Assembly: GCA_964291465.2 (NCBI GenBank)
Contig: OZ219928.1
Span: 248,001 to 312,000 of the forward strand
DNA length: 64,000 nt
Direction of reading: 5' to 3'
Source: JAGWBJ01 sp964291465
GTDB lineage: Bacteria > Chloroflexota > Dehalococcoidia > Lucifugimonadales > JAGWBF01
The notes below the pieces were generated by a model. The model did not search any database. It was given only the letters and a program-made list of their open reading frames with translations, and was not told where the DNA came from. Below are positions 1-9,521 of the stretch, piece after piece. Within the stretch, counting starts at the first letter, position 1; every line of letters starts with the position of its first letter. Both the position numbers and the translations under genes were made by a program.

Positions 1-72
1 CTCCTGAGGCTGGAGGGCAAGGCCTACCCCGTCAAGGACGGGGACGTCATCACCTTTCTGTTCAACACGTGA
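1..72 (+). CDS. ychF: C-terminal end of YchF/EngD-type GTPase (5' truncated by window)
   Basis: The first 23 codons run open into the window and end at TGA. The residues LRLEGKAYPVKDGDV followed by a hydrophobic ITFLFNT tail match the TGS-domain end of the universally conserved ATPase/GTPase YchF, which in E. coli ends with a very similar RLEGK...DGDV...FRFNV pattern. Only the TGS tail is visible, so the G domain and the start cannot be checked. The gene converges on the antiporter that ends at 129, with 56 bp between the two stops. Confidence 0.75.
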   Translation, partial: LLRLEGKAYPVKDGDVITFLFNT

Positions 73-128
73 TTATGTGCCTGCCTGGGGCGTACTGAAG
101 CCTCCCCCGACTGAGAAGCTGAGGATGT

Positions 129-1949
129 CTAGCGAGTCTCCTCAGGTCCATCTTCCCAACGCTCCGTCGGCTTGCTGGGCTCGGAGATGAACGTATCTGT
201 GAAGGCCCGCTCCAGCACCCGGTGGACCCGAAAACTGAAGACCCCGACTGCCAGCGCCGGCAGGACCAACAACAGCAGCGACACCGGGACTGACACAGTG
301 CCCAGGGTGAATAGCCGAATGATCAGGGGAAGGCTCAACAGGACCAGCAACGTCAGCAACACCGTGGCAAGTCCATACGAAACCATGGTCCGCACGGTGT
401 TCCATCGCCCCTGGTCGTCCAGCCGGGCGCCAAGGGCGTGGGACGTGTGGGTGGCGAGGTGGGCCAACGTGCCAAGCGAACGCCAGATACCAATTGCGGA
501 CGGGGTACTCAAACCCACCACCACGCCGACCACTACCAGTCCCGCCACTCCCTCGGGCACATGGATAAGGGTGCCCAGCGCTTCGGGTGCGACGTAGAGG
601 GAGGCTGTCCCGCCTGCGCTGAGGATGCCGATGATGCCGGCGTTGACTAGAATCCGTCGGCCGACATTGCGGAACAGCTCGCCGGACTGTCCCGTCAGGG
701 ACAACGCAGACCAGAATACATCCACTCCAAGCGTGATGGAGAGCATGATCTGGTGCAGGAGAGCAGGGGCCCGTCGGTTGATCCAAGCTGACAAGGGCGA
801 TGCGGCACGGCTGGTGAGGGGGGCCAACACCGACGTAAAGGCCGTGCTGAGCGACAGTACGGGCCCCAGAGCCGCCGCACCCACCACGTTCGTGGGACTG
901 AGACGGCCTATTGCCAGGGAGAACTCGCCCATCTGCGGCATCGTCATGCCCACTTTAAGGGAATCTCCTGGGCTGCGGCCGGCCAGTATGGAACCCACGG
1001 TGTTGGCGGCGATCTTGCCAACCATGAACACGGCGACCACCACCATTGTCGCCACGATGTAGTCGTCCAACGTGCGGTAGTCGATGAGCATTCCAATGGA
1101 CAGGAAGAACAAAGCGCCGAACATGTCCCGTACCGACCCGACCATGCGCATTATCCTCCCCGAGGCTTCGGTGTCACCGATCACCACGCCGATGAGGAAG
1201 GCTCCGGCAGCCGGGGACAGTCCCAGAAGAGTGGTGCATAGTGCAAAGAGGAAGCATGAGCCGAGACTGGCCAGGAGCAACGTCTCCTCGGACCTGAACT
1301 GCGAAAACAGGTCCATCAGCCGGCCGCCGAGCATCGTGCCCATCACCAATGCTACGACGCAGAAGGCGCCCAGCTTGGCAACGAGTACTCCCGCATCGGC
1401 CAGGCTTGCGGTCCCCGTGGTGGCCAAGCCGGACAGGATGGTCAGGAATATGACGGCGGCGAAGTCTTCCACCAACAGGATGCCGACTATCGTTCGACCC
1501 CAGGCTGAATTGAGGTTTCCACCGTCACGCAACCCCTTCAGCAGGATGGCGGAGCTGCTGATGGCGAGCGCCCCGCCCAGGTAAATGCCGTGACTCGAGT
1601 CGATGCCGGGAACGACGCTGGCGACCCAGACCCCAAAGAGGGTCAGAACGCTGATTTCCACGACCCCGATTACCAATACCTGAAACCCGATGTTGCGAAT
1701 CCTGCCCCAGCCCAATTCCAGGCCAATCCCGAAGAGCAGGAGGATCAGTCCAAGCTCGGCCAGCAGGCCGATGGTATCGAGGTTAGTGATGAGCGGGGTA
1801 GGCAGGGTGAACGGCCCGATCAGCATTCCGGCTAGCAGGTATCCCAGCACTGGAGGCTGTCGGGCAAGCCTGGCCAAGGCCAGTCCCGCGCACGCAATCA
1901 CCATGGCAACGGTGAAATCCTTCAGGAGTGTTGCACTGCCCTCGGACAC
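129..1949 (-). CDS. Kef-type cation/proton antiporter (CPA2 family), membrane protein
   Basis: A 606-residue polytopic membrane protein. The N-terminal ~390 residues hold about a dozen hydrophobic segments with the small-residue-rich pattern of the Na+/H+ exchanger domain (RQPPVLGYLLAGMLIGP near residues 30-46; LLFGIGLELGW near 72-82). This fold exchanges K+ or Na+ for protons across the inner membrane. Unlike KefB/KefC there is no TrkA-N (RCK) nucleotide-binding domain; instead about 200 residues follow with three or four more hydrophobic segments and a short charged tail. Gating by NAD(H) or glutathione as in classical Kef is therefore not supported. The ATG at 1949 gives the first hydrophobic helix directly. 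It is transcribed divergently from hemW. Substrate ion is not readable from sequence. Confidence 0.85.
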   Translation of the reverse strand: MSEGSATLLKDFTVAMVIACAGLALARLARQPPVLGYLLAGMLIGPFTLPTPLITNLDTIGLLAELGLILLLFGIGLELGWGRIRNIGFQVLVIGVVEISVLTLFGVWVASVVPGIDSSHGIYLGGALAISSSAILLKGLRDGGNLNSAWGRTIVGILLVEDFAAVIFLTILSGLATTGTASLADAGVLVAKLGAFCVVALVMGTMLGGRLMDLFSQFRSEETLLLASLGSCFLFALCTTLLGLSPAAGAFLIGVVIGDTEASGRIMRMVGSVRDMFGALFFLSIGMLIDYRTLDDYIVATMVVVAVFMVGKIAANTVGSILAGRSPGDSLKVGMTMPQMGEFSLAIGRLSPTNVVGAAALGPVLSLSTAFTSVLAPLTSRAASPLSAWINRRAPALLHQIMLSITLGVDVFWSALSLTGQSGELFRNVGRRILVNAGIIGILSAGGTASLYVAPEALGTLIHVPEGVAGLVVVGVVVGLSTPSAIGIWRSLGTLAHLATHTSHALGARLDDQGRWNTVRTMVSYGLATVLLTLLVLLSLPLIIRLFTLGTVSVPVSLLLLVLPALAVGVFSFRVHRVLERAFTDTFISEPSKPTERWEDGPEETR

Positions 1950-2365
1950 ACCGGCGATGGGAATGGTTAACAGGACTTCGATTACGATACTCCTTGGGGG
2001 CCGCGGGAAGGGTTGCTATGGAACGACGCCCGGGGCTTCAAAGGCAGGGTGCCATCGAAGGCTGATTGATACCGCGACTATACCTGCCTTGCACAACGCG
2101 GTCGTCTACAATAGGCCCAGCGTACCATACGCCCGTCCGGCGCCGCCACGGTGCTACAGCCACGGAGGTGGGTTGGGGACCTCCAGGTCCTGGAAAGCTT
2201 CGACCGCTAGCACAGCCTTGGACGGTGTGCTATCGTATCCGACCATGGCGGGATATGCGAGGACGGATGCGTCTGCGCCAAGGCAATCGAGACGCGGTCC
2301 AGTACACGGGCTGCGGTCAGGATGCGGTATGAGGCCTGTTCGTGCCGAATCGGGGCCGTTGTAGC
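1950..2365. other. Intergenic region between divergent antiporter and hemW
   Basis: About 415 bp without a convincing gene. Open frames exist on both strands but have no ribosome-binding site or recognisable protein pattern. The stretch is less GC-rich than its surroundings and must hold the promoters of both divergent genes. I see no hairpin with a T-run and no repeat. Confidence 0.5.
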
Positions 2366-3595
2366 ATGTCTGTCCAACACGTGACGGCTCCCCCGGAGAA
2401 CGGCACGGAGGTCGGGCTGTCCCTGTACGTCCACGTGCCCTTCTGCCAGACCAAGTGCCCCTACTGCGACTTCAACACGTACCAGGGCATCGAGGCGCTG
2501 ATGGCCCCGTACCTGGACGCCTTGACCGCGGAGATACGCCTGTGGGGAGAGACCCTGGGCCGTCCGCCGGTGGCCACGGTATTCTTCGGGGGCGGGACCC
2601 CGTCATACATCCCCTCCGAACAGGTTGCCAGGGTGCTGGAGGGCGTCTCGCACTCCTTCGACCTGGCTCCCTCGGCCGAGGTCACCCTCGAGGCCAACCC
2701 GGGGGACGTGACGGGCCCGGCGTTGGAGCGCTGGCAGCGGGCGGGGGTGAACCGGCTGAGCATCGGCGTTCAGAGTCTGGACGACTCCCTGCTGACGCTG
2801 CTGGGCCGGCGGCACACCTCCGCCGAGGCCGCGACAGCCTGCGGCCTGGCTGTGTCCTCCGGCCTGGAGAACGTGAACCTGGACCTGATGTACGGGCTGC
2901 CTGCCCAGACCCAGGACCAGTGGAGGGCTACCCTCGCCGGCGTCCTGGACCTCGCGCCGTCCCACCTGTCCCTGTACGCCCTGACCCTGGAGGAGGGGAC
3001 GCCGATGGCCCGGTGGGTCGAGGAGGGCGGAGTGCCGGAGCCGGACCCCGACCTGGCGGCGGACATGTACTGCCTGGCCCGGGAGATGCTGGGGGCGTCG
3101 GGGTACGACCACTACGAGATCTCCAACTGGTCGGTGCCGGGCCGCCGCTGCCGGCACAACATGGCCTACTGGCTCAACGGGCAGTACCTCGGGGTCGGAC
3201 CCGGCGCCCACTCTTGCCTGGATGGGCACCGTTTCTGGAACGTGAGGCCGCCCCGCGTATACATGGACCGCATCCGGCAATGGGAGTCGCTCGGGTCCGA
3301 GCCGGTGGAGAGGCTGGACGAGGAGGCCCTCCGACGCGCCGGTCCCGTGGACGGCGTCGAGGCCATCGGCCCGTCCCTGGAGATGTCCGAGACCATGTTC
3401 CTGGGCCTTCGCCTGCTGGACGGCCTCAGCATAGACGGCTTCCGGGCGCGGTTCGGCCGGGACCCCCTGGAGCTGTACGGCCCGTCGGTGCGGGAGCTGA
3501 CGGGGCTGGGGCTGCTGGAGCACCGGGACGGCCTCCTCCGCCTCACGGACAGGGGGTGCCTCCTGGCCAACCAGGTGTTCGTGAGGTTCCTGTAA
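2366..3595 (+). CDS. hemW: Radical SAM protein HemW (HemN-like, coproporphyrinogen oxidase family)
   Basis: A 409-residue radical SAM protein. The cluster motif is C27-x3-C31-x2-C34 (CQTKCPYCDF), with an aromatic after the third cysteine and no fourth cysteine, as in HemW rather than true HemN. GGGTPSY (about residue 75) and the TLEANPGDV segment are the usual SAM-binding elements, and the HemN C-terminal domain fills the end. HemW is thought to chaperone heme to apoproteins; older annotations call it oxygen-independent coproporphyrinogen III oxidase. The frame is open from a GTG at 2342, but the ATG at 2366 is preferred because family similarity starts just after it. It precedes selB by 117 bp. 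Confidence 0.88.
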   Translation: MSVQHVTAPPENGTEVGLSLYVHVPFCQTKCPYCDFNTYQGIEALMAPYLDALTAEIRLWGETLGRPPVATVFFGGGTPSYIPSEQVARVLEGVSHSFDLAPSAEVTLEANPGDVTGPALERWQRAGVNRLSIGVQSLDDSLLTLLGRRHTSAEAATACGLAVSSGLENVNLDLMYGLPAQTQDQWRATLAGVLDLAPSHLSLYALTLEEGTPMARWVEEGGVPEPDPDLAADMYCLAREMLGASGYDHYEISNWSVPGRRCRHNMAYWLNGQYLGVGPGAHSCLDGHRFWNVRPPRVYMDRIRQWESLGSEPVERLDEEALRRAGPVDGVEAIGPSLEMSETMFLGLRLLDGLSIDGFRARFGRDPLELYGPSVRELTGLGLLEHRDGLLRLTDRGCLLANQVFVRFL

Positions 3596-3712
3596 GACGG
3601 CGCGTGCAGGCGCCCTGCGGCTAGGGACCGCCGCCTGCATGGTTTGTCCCCCGGGGGCGTTGGTGCTATCCTTTAGCCACCCGAGTAACCACCCTGGCTG
3701 CGAGGCCATATC

Positions 3713-5575
3713 TTGTACGTCATAGGCACCGCGGGACACGTGGACCACGGCAAGTCCACCCTGATAAAGGCCCTCACGAACATCGACCCCGACCGTCTCC
3801 CCCAGGAGAAGGAGCGGGAGATGACCATCGACCTGGGGTTCGCGTGGCTCACGCTGCCCAGCGGCCGGGAGATCAGCATCGTGGACGTCCCCGGCCACGA
3901 GCGGTTCATCAAGAACATGCTCGCCGGGGTGGGGGGCATAGACCTGGCCCTCCTGATCGTGGCCGCCGACGAGAGCGTCATGCCCCAGACGGTGGAGCAC
4001 CTGGCCATCCTGGACCTGCTTCGGGTCAAGCGGGGCATCGTGGTCGTGACCAAGCGGGACCTGGTGGACGACGAGCTGGTGGAGCTGGTCAAGGCCGAGG
4101 TGGAGGATACGCTGGAGGGGACCACCTTCGAGGCCTCCCCCATCGTGGTCGTCTCGGCGTACACGGGCCAGGGCCTGGAGGAGCTCAAGGGGCTGCTGGA
4201 CTCCATGCTGGACTCCACTGACGCCCGGCGGGACCTGGGCCGGCCGCGGCTTCCGGTGGACCGCAGCTTCACCGTCGCCGGGTTCGGCACCGTGGTGACC
4301 GGGACCCTCATCGACGGCTCCCTGAAGGTGGGCCAGGAGGTGCAGCTCGTCCTGTCCGGAGAGCGGGCCAGGGTCCGGGGCCTCCAGAGCCACCGGAAGA
4401 AGGTCGACGAGGCCGAGCCCGGCGTGCGGCTGGCCGTGAACCTGTCGGGCATCACCCGCGAGGACTTCGAGCGGGGCGAGGTGATCACCAACACGGGCTG
4501 GCTGAGGCCCACCACGAGGATGGACGCCCGGCTGAAGATGGTCCGGAATACCCGCCCCCTGAAGCACAACGAGACCGTTACCTGCCACCTGTTCACCGGC
4601 GAGACGCCGGGCCGGGTGAGGCTGCTGGGACATGACGAGCTGGGCCCGGGCGAGGAAGGGTGGGCCCAGATACACCTGAGGGAGCCCCTGCCTGCCGTCA
4701 AGGGGGACCTGTTCGTCGTCCGGTCCGCGGACGCGACCCTGGGCGGGGGCAAGGTGGTGGACCCCCATCCCGCTCGCCGCCACCGCCGCTTCCTGTCGCC
4801 CATCATCCAGCGGCTCACGGCCATGGACGAGGGCTCCGAGGAGGAGTCGCTGCTCAGCGCGGTGGACCACTGGGGCCCGTGCGACCTGAGGACGCTGTCC
4901 CAGAAGGCCAACATCTCCCTGGAGGAGGCCGCATCCGGGGTCCGGGAGCTGGCGGACCAGGGCATGGTCGTCGTGTTGGGCGACGGCGCGGGCCAGGTTG
5001 AGTCCGTGGCGTACTCCGTGGCCGCCTGGGAGTCCCTGAAGAGGGCCGGGGCCAAGGCGGCCAGGGAATACCACGGGCAGCACCCCCTGAGGCGGGGCCT
5101 CCCCCGGGAGGAGCTGAGAAGCCGCCTGGGCCTGTCTCCCCAGGTGTTCCCCCCGGCCATGGACCGCCTGGCCTCCGAGGGCGTCCTGGAGGAGGACGGC
5201 GCGTGGGTCCGGCTGCCGGGCCACGTGGCCAAGCCCAGCGGACAGCAGCAGTCGCAAATGGACGCCTACATGAAGGCACTTCAGGCCGACCCCTACGCGC
5301 CTCCCACCGACTATCCCCTGGACGCCGAGCTGCTGGCCCTCCTTAACGACGAGGGTAAGGTGGTGCGGGTGAGCGACTCGGTGGTGTTCAGCGCCGGCGC
5401 CTACCGGCAGATGGTCGAGAAGGTGAAGGGGCACATCGCCCAGCGGGGCAAGATCACCGTTGCCGACGGCCGGGACCTGTTCGGCACCAGCCGGAAGTAC
5501 GTCCTGCCTCTCCTGGAATACCTGGACCAGCAGCACGTCACCCGTCGCGTTGGCGACGAGCGGGTGCTGAGGTAG
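3713..5575 (+). CDS. selB: Selenocysteine-specific translation elongation factor SelB
   Basis: A 620-residue translational GTPase that delivers selenocysteinyl-tRNA(Sec) to recoded UGA codons. The first residues MYVIGTAGHVDHGKST give the P-loop; DVPGHERFIKNML is switch II, and TKRDLVD replaces the NKxD base-recognition box, as is usual in SelB. EF-Tu-like domains 2 and 3 follow (about 175-380), then about 240 residues of winged-helix repeats that would read the SECIS hairpin. The start is TTG, with the family N terminus beginning exactly there. selA, selD and tRNA-Sec are not in this window. nurA starts 3 bp after the stop, so the two are probably co-transcribed. Confidence 0.93.
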   Translation: MYVIGTAGHVDHGKSTLIKALTNIDPDRLPQEKEREMTIDLGFAWLTLPSGREISIVDVPGHERFIKNMLAGVGGIDLALLIVAADESVMPQTVEHLAILDLLRVKRGIVVVTKRDLVDDELVELVKAEVEDTLEGTTFEASPIVVVSAYTGQGLEELKGLLDSMLDSTDARRDLGRPRLPVDRSFTVAGFGTVVTGTLIDGSLKVGQEVQLVLSGERARVRGLQSHRKKVDEAEPGVRLAVNLSGITREDFERGEVITNTGWLRPTTRMDARLKMVRNTRPLKHNETVTCHLFTGETPGRVRLLGHDELGPGEEGWAQIHLREPLPAVKGDLFVVRSADATLGGGKVVDPHPARRHRRFLSPIIQRLTAMDEGSEEESLLSAVDHWGPCDLRTLSQKANISLEEAASGVRELADQGMVVVLGDGAGQVESVAYSVAAWESLKRAGAKAAREYHGQHPLRRGLPREELRSRLGLSPQVFPPAMDRLASEGVLEEDGAWVRLPGHVAKPSGQQQSQMDAYMKALQADPYAPPTDYPLDAELLALLNDEGKVVRVSDSVVFSAGAYRQMVEKVKGHIAQRGKITVADGRDLFGTSRKYVLPLLEYLDQQHVTRRVGDERVLR

Positions 5576-5578
5576 CCC

Positions 5579-6789
5579 ATGGCGCTGGACCTGGCCAGGA
5601 CAGTGGGGCAGATCGACTCCCTGGCCCGGTGGCTCAATGACCGTCGCGACGACCGGTCCGGCCGCCTCTCCCGGGCCGTGGCGGCCATGACCGGCGCCGA
5701 CGCCGGCGACCTCCGGCGCAAGCTGGACGCGGCCCTGGGAAGGCCGTTCCTGTGTCCGAGCCTGGTGGGAGGGCTTTCAGGCCGGCATCAGCCCGCGGGC
5801 CTGCCTGGGGACTTCTGCGTCGCGGCCACCGACGGGTCCCACATAGACGTGGACAGGCACACCCCGTCAGGTGCTACCTGATCAACGTGGGCGGGTGCCT
5901 GCTGACCTACGGCTCCCGGCCCGACGCCCGTCTCTTCAGCGAGCCAGTCCTGTACAGCGAGGAGACGGACCTGTACCTGAGCAGCGGCGCCCCCGGGTCC
6001 ATGGAGGCCGTCGCCGTGGAGGGTCCGGTGCTGGGCCTGAAGCGGGCCGTGGCCGAGATCGAGGCCCTGGCCCGCCTCGTGGAGGAGGCCCCGCCCGGAA
6101 TCCCGGTGCTGGCCCTCATCGACGGCTCTCTGGTGCTGTGGGCCCTGGCCGGCCGGGGGTACCAGCCCTTCGTCCGAGAGCGGATAATCGCCCAGGGACT
6201 GCTACTGGCGCTGGACAGGCTGGAGGATGCGTCCCGCAGCCGCCCGGTGGCCCTGGCGGCGTACGTCAGCCTGCCCCAGAGCACCGAGGTGACGAACCTG
6301 CTGCGCCTGTACCTGTGTCCCCATGACGAGGATACCTGCAGGGCCCACTGCAACAGCCACCGTTCCCGGCAGACGCCGTGCGACACGGTGAACGGCCTGC
6401 TGGACAGGCACCTGTTCCAGGAGCTGCTCGGGCCGGGAGAGCGGTCGGACACCTTCCTGAGCCAGTCCTCCATATCCCGGGACTGGTACAGGCAGCACCG
6501 GGTACACTTCTTCTATGTCAACACCGGCCGGGAGATCGGGCGCGTGGAGGTGCCCGGCTGGGTGGCCGCCGACGAGGGGTTGGTGTCCCTGTGCCACGCC
6601 CTGATACTGGACCAGTGCGAACGGGGCATCGGCTACCCGGTGGCCATCGCCGAGTCCCACGAGCAGGCGGTGGTCACGGGCCCGGACCGCCTCGCCTTCA
6701 GGCAGATGGTGGACGAGGCGCTGGAGGCCAACGGGCTTCCGGTCTACACGTCGGAGAAGGCCTGGTCAAAGCGCACGAGGTGGCTGTGA
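5579..6789 (+). CDS. nurA: NurA 5'-3' nuclease, interrupted by a one-base frame break
   Basis: Frames 5579-5881 and roughly 5867-6789 together make one NurA-domain protein of about 403 residues. The first part ends in VAATDGSHIDVDRHTP, the NurA catalytic DGS motif; the second continues VRCYLINVGG and carries LALIDGSL and the C-terminal HALILDQCERG...AIAESHEQAVV region. The break lies in a run of four C (cacaccccgtcagg near 5860-5873). One extra C would restore HTPVRCYLINV exactly. NurA works with the HerA translocase in DNA-end resection, and HerA lies two genes downstream. Possibilities are a sequencing or assembly deletion, a real loss-of-function mutation, or -1 slippage of tRNA-Pro on CCCCG. 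The stop overlaps the next start (GTGA). Confidence 0.8.
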
Positions 6790-7409
6790 CCGAGGCACAG
6801 ACACTCCGGAGAGTGGGCGAGGTGGTGGAGTCGGCCTCGGACCGGTTCGTCGCCCAGTGCTACACCCTGTACGGCTCCCCTCCCCTGGGCGCCTTCGTCC
6901 GCGCGGGGTCCGAAGGGGTTAGCGGGGATGGAACGCCTGTGTATGGGGTGGTGTACGGCGTGAGCACGCAGTCGCTGGACCCGGGGCGCCCGGTGATCGC
7001 CCGGGGCGGAGACTCGGTCAGCGAGGAGGCCGTGTACGACGCCAACCCCCAGCTCTCGCGGCTGCTCTGCACCCGGTTCGAGGTTGTCATCACGGGGCAC
7101 TCGGCCGGAGGCTCCCTGAAGCAGTACCTGCCCCCCCTGCCACCACGCATCCACTCCTTCGTCTTCGAGTGCGCCAACGGAGAGGAGCGGGAGGCAGCCC
7201 GGGGCCTGGGCTTCCTCAGCATGCTGCTGGGCTCCTCGCCCCTGGGGCCGGGAATGGCCGACGAGGTCATCGCCGCGTGCCTGCGCAGGGCCTCGGCGCG
7301 GCAGCGGGACCCCCAGGGGTTCCTGGTGGAGGCTGGCAAGGCCCTGGCGGCGCACCTGTCCGGGGACCTGGCTCGCCTGGACTCCATCCTGAGGAGGCTC
7401 CGTCCATGA
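6786..7409 (+). CDS. HAS-barrel-like protein of the NurA/HerA cassette
   Basis: A 207-residue protein starting at a GTG that overlaps the nurA stop and ending at an ATGA overlap with herA, so it is translationally coupled on both sides. Residues about 28-60 (PPLGAFVRAG, then VYGVVYGVSTQSLDPGRPV) resemble the small beta-barrel (HAS barrel) found at HerA N termini and in free-standing partners. The middle has RQYLPPLPP-like residues (KQYLPPLPPRIHSFVF). The C-terminal 80 residues look helical. No nuclease or ATPase motif is visible. Position and coupling argue that it is a structural partner or regulator of HerA-NurA. The barrel assignment is by eye and should be regarded as probable. Confidence 0.7.
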   Translation: MTEAQTLRRVGEVVESASDRFVAQCYTLYGSPPLGAFVRAGSEGVSGDGTPVYGVVYGVSTQSLDPGRPVIARGGDSVSEEAVYDANPQLSRLLCTRFEVVITGHSAGGSLKQYLPPLPPRIHSFVFECANGEEREAARGLGFLSMLLGSSPLGPGMADEVIAACLRRASARQRDPQGFLVEAGKALAAHLSGDLARLDSILRRLRP

Positions 7410-9060
7410 CCGACGGCATCGGTCCCCAGGCGTCCCAGGGCCGGTACCTCGGCATGGTGGTGGACGGCTCCATGACCCGGGGCGCCGAGATACGCCTGGA
7501 CGGTCAGACCTCGGTGGAGGACGTCAAGATGGGCGCCTTCGTCACCATTCAGGGGGAGAAGCACCGGTTCTTTGGCGTGGTCACCGACGTGGGCCTGGAG
7601 TCCGCGGGCCCGGGCCTGAAGCACACGCCGCCGGGGGTCGAGGACCCGTTCATCGCCCAGGTAGTGTCCGGCACCGTGGCCTACGGGAGCGTGAAGGTGA
7701 TGCCGACACTGACCATGCCCGTGGTGCTGGGGTCGTCGGAGGGCCCTCGGCGGCCCGGACAGTGCCGGCCCACTTCTCCAGGAGCTTCCTGGCCTCGGAG
7801 GGGGACGTGGAGGCGGTGTTCGGCCGGGAGGACGGGAGACACTTCTGGATCGGCACCCCCCTGGAGATGGAGACCAAGGTCTGCCTGGACCTGGGAGCGC
7901 TGGTGGAGCGGTCCATGGGGGTCTTCGGGAAGAGCGGAACGGGCAAGACCTTTCTCACGCGCCTGCTGCTGGTGGGCGTCCTCCAGAGCGACCTGGCCTC
8001 GGCCCTGGTCTTCGACATGCACAGCGAGTACGGGTGGCAGGGCCGCAGCCAGGGGGGGACCTTCGTAAAGGGCCTGAAGCAGCTCTTTCCCTCCAGGGTG
8101 GCCGTGTTCTCCCTGGACGAGGAGAGCTCCCGGAACAGGGGACTCTCGCCCGACGAGGTGGTCCGCATCGCCTACGAGGACATCCAGCCCGAGGACATCG
8201 AAGTGCTCCAGGAGAACCTGGGGCTGTCCCAGGTGGCCACCGACGCGGCCCACGACCTTGCCCGTCACTTCGGCGCCCGCAGCTGGCTGCAGGAGTTCTC
8301 GGCCATGGCCGGCCGCGAGGCCGTGTTCGACCTGGCCAACGAGATCGGCGTGAACCCCCAGGCCCTGAGCGCCCTGCACACGCGGCTGCGGCGGTTTCAC
8401 CGCTACACCTTCCTGGGGCCCAAGGGGCGGGAGGACTCGGTGCGCCGCATCCTGGAGCACCTGGACCGGGGCATGCACGTGGTGCTGGAGTTCGGCCGGT
8501 ACGGCAACGACCTGAACGCGTACATCCTGGTGGCCAACCTGCTGACCCGCCGGATACACGAGCGGTACGTCCGGCGCAAGGAGGAGGCCGAGGGAAACGC
8601 GGCGGCGGAGCCACGCCCGCTGGTGATAACCATCGAGGAGGCCCACAAGTTTCTCAGCCCGTCGGTGGCGCCCCAGACCATCTTCGGCACCATCGCCCGG
8701 GAGATGAGGAAGTACAACGTGACGCTCATGGTCATCGACCAGCGGCCCGGGGCGATAGACTCGGAGGTGATGAGCCAGATCGGCACCAAGCTCACCTGCC
8801 TCCTGGACAACGACCGGGACATCGAGTCGGTCCTGGGCGGCGCCCCCGGGGGCCGGGAGCTGCGCACGGTGCTGTCGCGCCTGGACTCCAACCGGGAGGC
8901 GCTGGTCTTCGGCCACGCGGTGCCCATGCCCGTGGTGGTACGCACCAGGGAGTACGGCACGCCCAGGTCCTACGACGAGCTGTCGCGGCCCGTCGGGTCG
9001 GCCGCGGAGGGCCCGGGTCGGCGAAGGTCGCTGGAGGAGGAGCTGAACGACCTGTTCTGA
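7406..9060 (+). CDS. herA: HerA-family DNA translocase ATPase, interrupted by a one-base frame break
   Basis: The ATG at 7406 has a strong GAGGAGG site and overlaps the previous stop. The first frame gives an N-terminal HAS barrel (YLGMVVDGSMTRGAEIRL) and loses coding sense near 7749. The second frame, ending at 9060, gives the rest: HFWIGTPLEM, Walker A GVFGKSGTGKTFLTR, Walker B VITIEEAHKFL, and the C-terminal VIDQRPGAIDSEVMSQIGTK arginine-finger region typical of HerA/FtsK hexamers. One more G in ggagggccc would join them as SSEGPSAARTVPAHFSRSF, about 551 residues in all. HerA pumps DNA to NurA at double-strand ends. This is the same kind of defect as in nurA. Other HerA proteins serve phage defence with different nucleases; here the NurA partner points to repair. 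Confidence 0.82.
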
Positions 9061-9078
9061 GCCCTGGGGCGCGGGGGC

Positions 9079-9180
9079 CGATTTGTTCCTCCGCTGGAAC
9101 AATTAAGGGACAATTCGGTCTGCCGGAGCGAGATAACTCCTTTCCTCCATAGGTAGCGCCGGGAGCGATTTGTTCCTCCG
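9079..9180. repeat. Imperfect direct repeat downstream of herA
   Basis: The 15-mer cgatttgttcctccg occurs at 9079-9093 and 9166-9180, each followed by a related AT-richer segment (ctggaacaattaaggg and ttgggatgataaggg). Spacing is 87 bp. No coding sense is visible here. It may be a small tandem duplication or a pair of binding sites. Confidence 0.5.
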
Positions 9181-9333
9181 TTGGGATGATAAGGGTCTAG
9201 TCAACCTGCCTGGGGTGTCGCTCGGGTACCAGTTTGAGGAACGGCGCCCGGGCCCGTCAAGGAGGACGTGTCATCGCCGTGGAGTACCGGGCCCGGCGGC
9301 CTTGTGGCGTGGCGTACTCGTCTTAGGGCGCCC

Positions 9334-9445
9334 GAGATTCCTCGTCGGCGGCTCGGAATGACATGCCAAGAGGCGGCTTTTGCAGGAGTCTCCGAAAGCG
9401 GGGGTCTATCCCATGCGGGTGCGGATTCCTGCCCCCGTATCGAGT
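9334..9445. repeat. Degenerate dispersed palindromic repeats
   Basis: 9334-9363 (gagattcctcg...ctcggaatgaca) is an imperfect palindrome of a kind scattered between genes in many bacteria. About 9384-9445 resembles a decayed copy of the core of the 138-bp units at 48426-48838: ccgaaagcgggggtctatccc, atgcgggtgcggattcctgcc correspond to cgcgaaagcgggagtccagt, atgcccaggcgtggattcccgcc. These are short extragenic repeats rather than genes. Confidence 0.45.
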
Positions 9446-9521
9446 ACGAGGGCATGGCAGTACGGGACTGACGGTGGAGCGGAACGGGGAGTCTTGCGCT
9501 CATCTCCCGAGCCCGCCGGGG

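Noticed and set aside
2066..2364. Small plus-strand open frames before hemW
   Set aside because: No ribosome-binding site, arginine-rich composition and several overlapping frames; regarded as chance.
2603..5536. 977-codon open frame antisense to hemW and selB
   Set aside because: Antisense shadow in GC-rich DNA; the translation is low-complexity G/H/V/Q/L and the plus strand encodes clear SelB and HemW motifs.
5579..6789. Selenocysteine or stop-codon read-through at the nurA TGA near 5879
   Set aside because: Reading through the TGA does not restore homology; only a one-base shift before it does.
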